A stretch of DNA of 8,050 bases, from the NCBI GenBank assembly GCA_025450095.1, contig JANWID010000166.1, positions 1 to 8,050 on the forward strand, in the 5' to 3' direction. A model generated the notes under the pieces. It was not told where the DNA came from. It worked only from the letters and a program-made list of their open reading frames with translations, and made no database searches. The stretch's first letter is position 1. Each line of letters begins with the position of its first letter. Positions 5,358 to 8,050 of the stretch are shown piece by piece. The translations under genes and the position numbers were made by a program. Source of the stretch: Bacteroidia bacterium (lineage in GTDB: Bacteria > Bacteroidota > Bacteroidia > AKYH767-A > OLB10).

Positions 5358-6900
5358 TTTTGACATTCAGCTTGTAATTAGCTACCACATCGTCTTCCTT
5401 TAAAAGTGTTTCGGGTAATGTTGCTTTCAAAGCATTGGAATAAGCCATGGGTGAAGCATCATTATTAAGAAGGCTTTTCTTTAGGGGTTCCGCTTCGCTG
5501 TCGTCCGTAACAATGGTGACAAACATATTCTCTGTTTGCCAGTATTTCTTAATTGCGGCATTGACCTGTTCCAGCGTAAGTGATGCTAACAGGTGATCCA
5601 TTTCCGAGATATAATCAGTTCTTCCATAGAAACGACTATCCATTAAAAACCCAAGTTGTTTCGAAGGTGTCTGCACATACAATTTCATATAAGAACGGAG
5701 AAAATCGCGTGTCAGCTCAAAATCTGCCTGCGACATTCCATTGTCGATCATTTGCTGCATTTCACGCAATGCCATCCGGAGTGCAAAATGCGCATGCCCG
5801 ATTGGAATTGCTGACAGCTCTTCATATTGTTTTTTCAATCCTTCTGCAGTCTGCACAGGACGGATCCAGATGCTGAAGTAATTGCTGCTACGTGGCACAC
5901 CAGTGGCAGGGAGCATGTTTCCTCCGCCGTTTTCATACCATTCGATATAAGAGTAATCGCCATAATTCATCGAACGCTGCTCTCGTATTTTCTGGTAAAG
6001 CCTGGAATAAGATTTCCGGTGCTCTCCCAGCCACGAATTTGCAACCATAAGAGCTGCGAAATCATTTTCCTTACGGGTAATTGGTAAAGGGAAACCGGTG
6101 AATATAGCAGAACCCAACGCATTACTTTTGGAAATTATTTCCACATTAATACCCAGCGGTTTTATAGCCTTTCCAGGTTCAATCATTTTAGATGCAGGTT
6201 GTATTTTTTTAAAAGCTGTATCGAGCTTTTTCATCAATTCGTCGGAATAATTACCGGCAATTCCGATCATCAATCCGGTACCCGTGAATGCATTTTTATA
6301 ATGATGTTTAACATTTTCGATGGTAAGATTTTCAATTCCCGAACTGGTGCCATTCACCATATGCTGGTAGTTGGTTCCCCGGAAAAGCAGATCTTCCAGT
6401 CCCATTTTACTGTATTCTTCATCGGAAGATGCCCGGATGACTTCATTCACATAGTTCAGCTGGTTGGATTTAATCCTGAGAAAATCTTCTTCGTGAAAAC
6501 CTGGCTCCATGAAAAAATCGATCAGCAGGGGAATCATCATGCTCTCATGATCCTTATGAAATTCGAAACTAAAAACAGTTACTTCCTTATCAGTGGATGC
6601 ATTCATGCGTGCCGCCCAGGGATACATCATATCCTTAACCTGTCCGGAAGTAAGTTTTTGGGTGCCCCCATCCATCAGCAGGCTCGCTGTAAGCAAGGTG
6701 AGTCCTTCCTGTCCTTTGGGATCAGAAAAAGAACCGGTGCGAAACATAATACGCACTACAACCTTATCGGAATTAGGCAAAGGCAGCTGAACAAATTCCA
6801 GTGCTGACGCCGCTCCCGGGATCATTGCCATCAGCATCAATAAAATATTTCGCATTGCAAAATTGTGAACATGTTGCTTTGGTGATATTCGGTTTATCAT
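5320..6900 (-). CDS. M16 family (insulinase-like) peptidase subunit lacking the zinc-binding motif
   Basis: A secreted M16 protein of 526 residues, with two M16 half-repeats of about 220 residues (roughly 35-240 and 245-470). The first has the family outline, but where HxxEH should be (G-L-x-H-F-L-E-H-x-L-F-K-G-T) it reads GLTLLTASLLMDGGT (66-80). Both His and the Glu are gone, so it should not bind catalytic zinc. The second half keeps the conserved LYQKIREQRSMNYGDYSYI (301-319). In two-component M16 enzymes a subunit like this pairs with a zinc subunit and contributes to substrate binding; the gene just upstream fits that partner. A signal peptide is clear at residues 16-33 (MRNILLMLMAMIPGAASA), so an alternative start at 6855 (511 residues) would give a cleaner leader. 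The ATG at 6900 was kept because purine-rich AAGAAG lies just before it. The 71-base gap to the upstream gene has no promoter element, suggesting one operon. Confidence 0.92.
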   Translation of the reverse strand: MINRISPKQHVHNFAMRNILLMLMAMIPGAASALEFVQLPLPNSDKVVVRIMFRTGSFSDPKGQEGLTLLTASLLMDGGTQKLTSGQVKDMMYPWAARMNASTDKEVTVFSFEFHKDHESMMIPLLIDFFMEPGFHEEDFLRIKSNQLNYVNEVIRASSDEEYSKMGLEDLLFRGTNYQHMVNGTSSGIENLTIENVKHHYKNAFTGTGLMIGIAGNYSDELMKKLDTAFKKIQPASKMIEPGKAIKPLGINVEIISKSNALGSAIFTGFPLPITRKENDFAALMVANSWLGEHRKSYSRLYQKIREQRSMNYGDYSYIEWYENGGGNMLPATGVPRSSNYFSIWIRPVQTAEGLKKQYEELSAIPIGHAHFALRMALREMQQMIDNGMSQADFELTRDFLRSYMKLYVQTPSKQLGFLMDSRFYGRTDYISEMDHLLASLTLEQVNAAIKKYWQTENMFVTIVTDDSEAEPLKKSLLNNDASPMAYSNALKATLPETLLKEDDVVANYKLNVKKVTIINSDSMFR

Positions 6901-6971
6901 AAACTTCTTTTTAATCGTTGTGAGAATTTTTTAAATCGCCTGGTTTCCTTTTTAAGGTTAAATAGAAATAA

Positions 6972-8050
6972 TTATTCGAGCACCGGCTTATCATCAGGTG
7001 AAATGGTAGCAATGGTTAAATTATCCGGTACCAGGTATTTTTTAGCAACCCGCTGCAGGTCCTGGGGCGTGACTGATTCAAACATTTCGTAAGAGCGGTT
7101 AATGGCGTTCGGGTCACCGGTAACCCACACATATAATGACACCGAATTGGCTATTGCATCAGGACTGTCCATCGACATGGCGAATGAATATCTAACCCGG
7201 TCCTTTGTTTCTTTAAGAATAGCATCACTTACGGCTACGGTTTTCATTTTTTCAATTGCTTCCAGTATTTGTGCTTTAACAGAAGCCATGCTTTCGGCCT
7301 TTACCAGGGATGCGCTAGCGCCTACAAGGTAGGGATCACGCGAGGGATAAAGATCCCCTGAAAGATTACGGGCCACCTGGTCTTTCACCACAAGTTTTTT
7401 ATACAGATCAGAGCGTTCTGAAAACAGGATCTGCAAAAGCAGGCTCAGGGCATGGTAGTCGTTATTAGAGAGCGAAAAAGCAGGTCCTTTAAAATTGAGA
7501 TCAAGATATGGCGGGAATTGCGGTACTTTCAGATGAAAATATCGTGTTCCGGTCTGTGCGGGTTCCTGCGGGATATTCGTAACATAATTACCCCGTTCCC
7601 AACTACCGAAATATTTATCGGCAAGTTCATTTACTTTTTCAGCAGTTACATCTCCCACTACAATAATGGTACAGTATTCCGGTCGATAGTATCTTTTGAA
7701 AAATTCTATCGAGAATTCATACTGGTTCGGCATATCCACGATATCATCAAAAAAACCCATCGTGGTATGTTTGTAAGTATGCATATCGAACGCAGCATTA
7801 TTTGTTGCCTCATACAGCCTGCTGTATGGACTGGAGTTATTTTTCGTATATTCACCCTTCACATCGCCGGCTTCCGTTTTGAAATCCTGTACCGAATACT
7901 TTAGGTTGCGGAACCTGTCGGCTTCCAGTTCAAACATAGTTTCAAGCTTCGAAGCATTACCGGTCATGTGGTAAACGGTGCGGTCGAGCGAGGTGTTGGC
8001 ATTAGCAGATGCGCCAATCGACTTCATCACATCCGAATATTTTTCTTTTG
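6972..8050 (-). CDS. M16 family zinc peptidase (insulinase-like), N-terminus beyond the window
   Basis: Predicted periplasmic zinc peptidase, probably cleaving peptides after signal-peptide-driven export. The visible 358 residues run from KEKYSDVMKSIGASANA at the right edge to a TAA at 6974-6972; the frame is open to 8050, so the start, any signal peptide and the expected HxxEH lie outside. The visible part begins just after where HxxEH sits in the family. It has GASANANTSLDRTVYHMTG and the third-ligand region TEAGDVKGEY, whose first Glu lies seven residues before the second, as in active members (Glu 59 of the visible part). The end of the first domain (YYRPEYCTIIVVGDV) and the second domain (about 165-358) follow, with YLDLNFKGPAFS, LYPSRDPYLVGASASL and AKKYLVPDNLTIATISPD. 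The GTG/ATG near 8030/8027 is internal, not the start. It is followed after 71 bases by a zinc-less M16 partner, so a heterodimer is likely. Confidence 0.95.
   Translation of the reverse strand, partial: KEKYSDVMKSIGASANANTSLDRTVYHMTGNASKLETMFELEADRFRNLKYSVQDFKTEAGDVKGEYTKNNSSPYSRLYEATNNAAFDMHTYKHTTMGFFDDIVDMPNQYEFSIEFFKRYYRPEYCTIIVVGDVTAEKVNELADKYFGSWERGNYVTNIPQEPAQTGTRYFHLKVPQFPPYLDLNFKGPAFSLSNNDYHALSLLLQILFSERSDLYKKLVVKDQVARNLSGDLYPSRDPYLVGASASLVKAESMASVKAQILEAIEKMKTVAVSDAILKETKDRVRYSFAMSMDSPDAIANSVSLYVWVTGDPNAINRSYEMFESVTPQDLQRVAKKYLVPDNLTIATISPDDKPVLE

Noticed and set aside
6199..6807. A 202-residue plus-strand open frame opposite the M16 gene
   Set aside because: Its length looks impressive, but it is antisense to a clear M16 coding sequence and resembles no known protein; long antisense frames are common at this base composition.
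6901..6971. A separate promoter between the two M16 genes
   Set aside because: No TAnnTTTG element or hairpin is present in these 71 bases; co-transcription is the simpler view.
8028..8030. GTG/ATG near 8030 as the start of the right-hand M16 gene
   Set aside because: The frame continues upstream as KEKYSD to the window edge, and the residues here belong in the middle of the first M16 domain, so this is an internal codon.
1..8050. CRISPR array, tRNA, insertion sequence or defence system
   Set aside because: No spaced repeat series, no cloverleaf-like block, no transposase or integrase frame, and no nuclease or toxin-antitoxin pair could be found; all frames with recognisable motifs are metabolic or envelope-protease genes.

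Overview
The window looks like chromosomal DNA from a member of the Bacteroidota (Bacteroidetes), probably a free-living or environmental, Cytophaga/Chitinophaga/Sphingobacteria-like lineage. Four things point there: moderate G+C with A/T-rich gaps; start codons that mostly lack a Shine-Dalgarno sequence; several copies of the Bacteroidota -7 promoter element TAnnTTTG just upstream of genes; and the gene families themselves (a propionyl/acetyl-CoA-type biotin carboxylase, a fatty acid 2-hydroxylase-like protein, an M48 lipoprotein protease and a tandem pair of periplasmic M16 peptidases). No mobile element, CRISPR array, tRNA, rRNA or phage gene is visible. This is essentially housekeeping sequence, and I found no convincing new multi-gene system. 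Layout: seven of the eight genes are on the minus strand. From right to left (the direction of transcription) they are: an N-terminally cut M16 zinc peptidase subunit (8050-6972); a second M16 protein that has lost its zinc site (6900-5320); a 207-base gap holding a GC-rich nested inverted repeat and a second, decayed copy of the end of the M16 gene; a small plus-strand membrane protein (4771-5112); a divergent promoter region (4616-4770); an M48 lipoprotein metalloprotease (4615-3815) ending in a hairpin terminator; sucC (3728-2535) followed after one base by an agmatinase-like ureohydrolase (2533-1637); a fatty acid hydroxylase (1584-925); and the N-terminal 291 residues of a biotin carboxylase (873-1), which runs off the left edge. 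How the genes relate: the two M16 proteins are likely secreted and form one heterodimeric peptidase. sucC and the ureohydrolase appear co-transcribed, linking a TCA-cycle enzyme to arginine/agmatine nitrogen metabolism only by position. The biotin carboxylase and fatty acid hydroxylase both belong to acyl metabolism but appear to have their own promoters. The points most worth a second look are the direct-repeat and inverted-repeat block at 5211-5357, the catalytic/non-catalytic M16 pairing, the unusual sucC-ureohydrolase junction, and the orphan small membrane protein.
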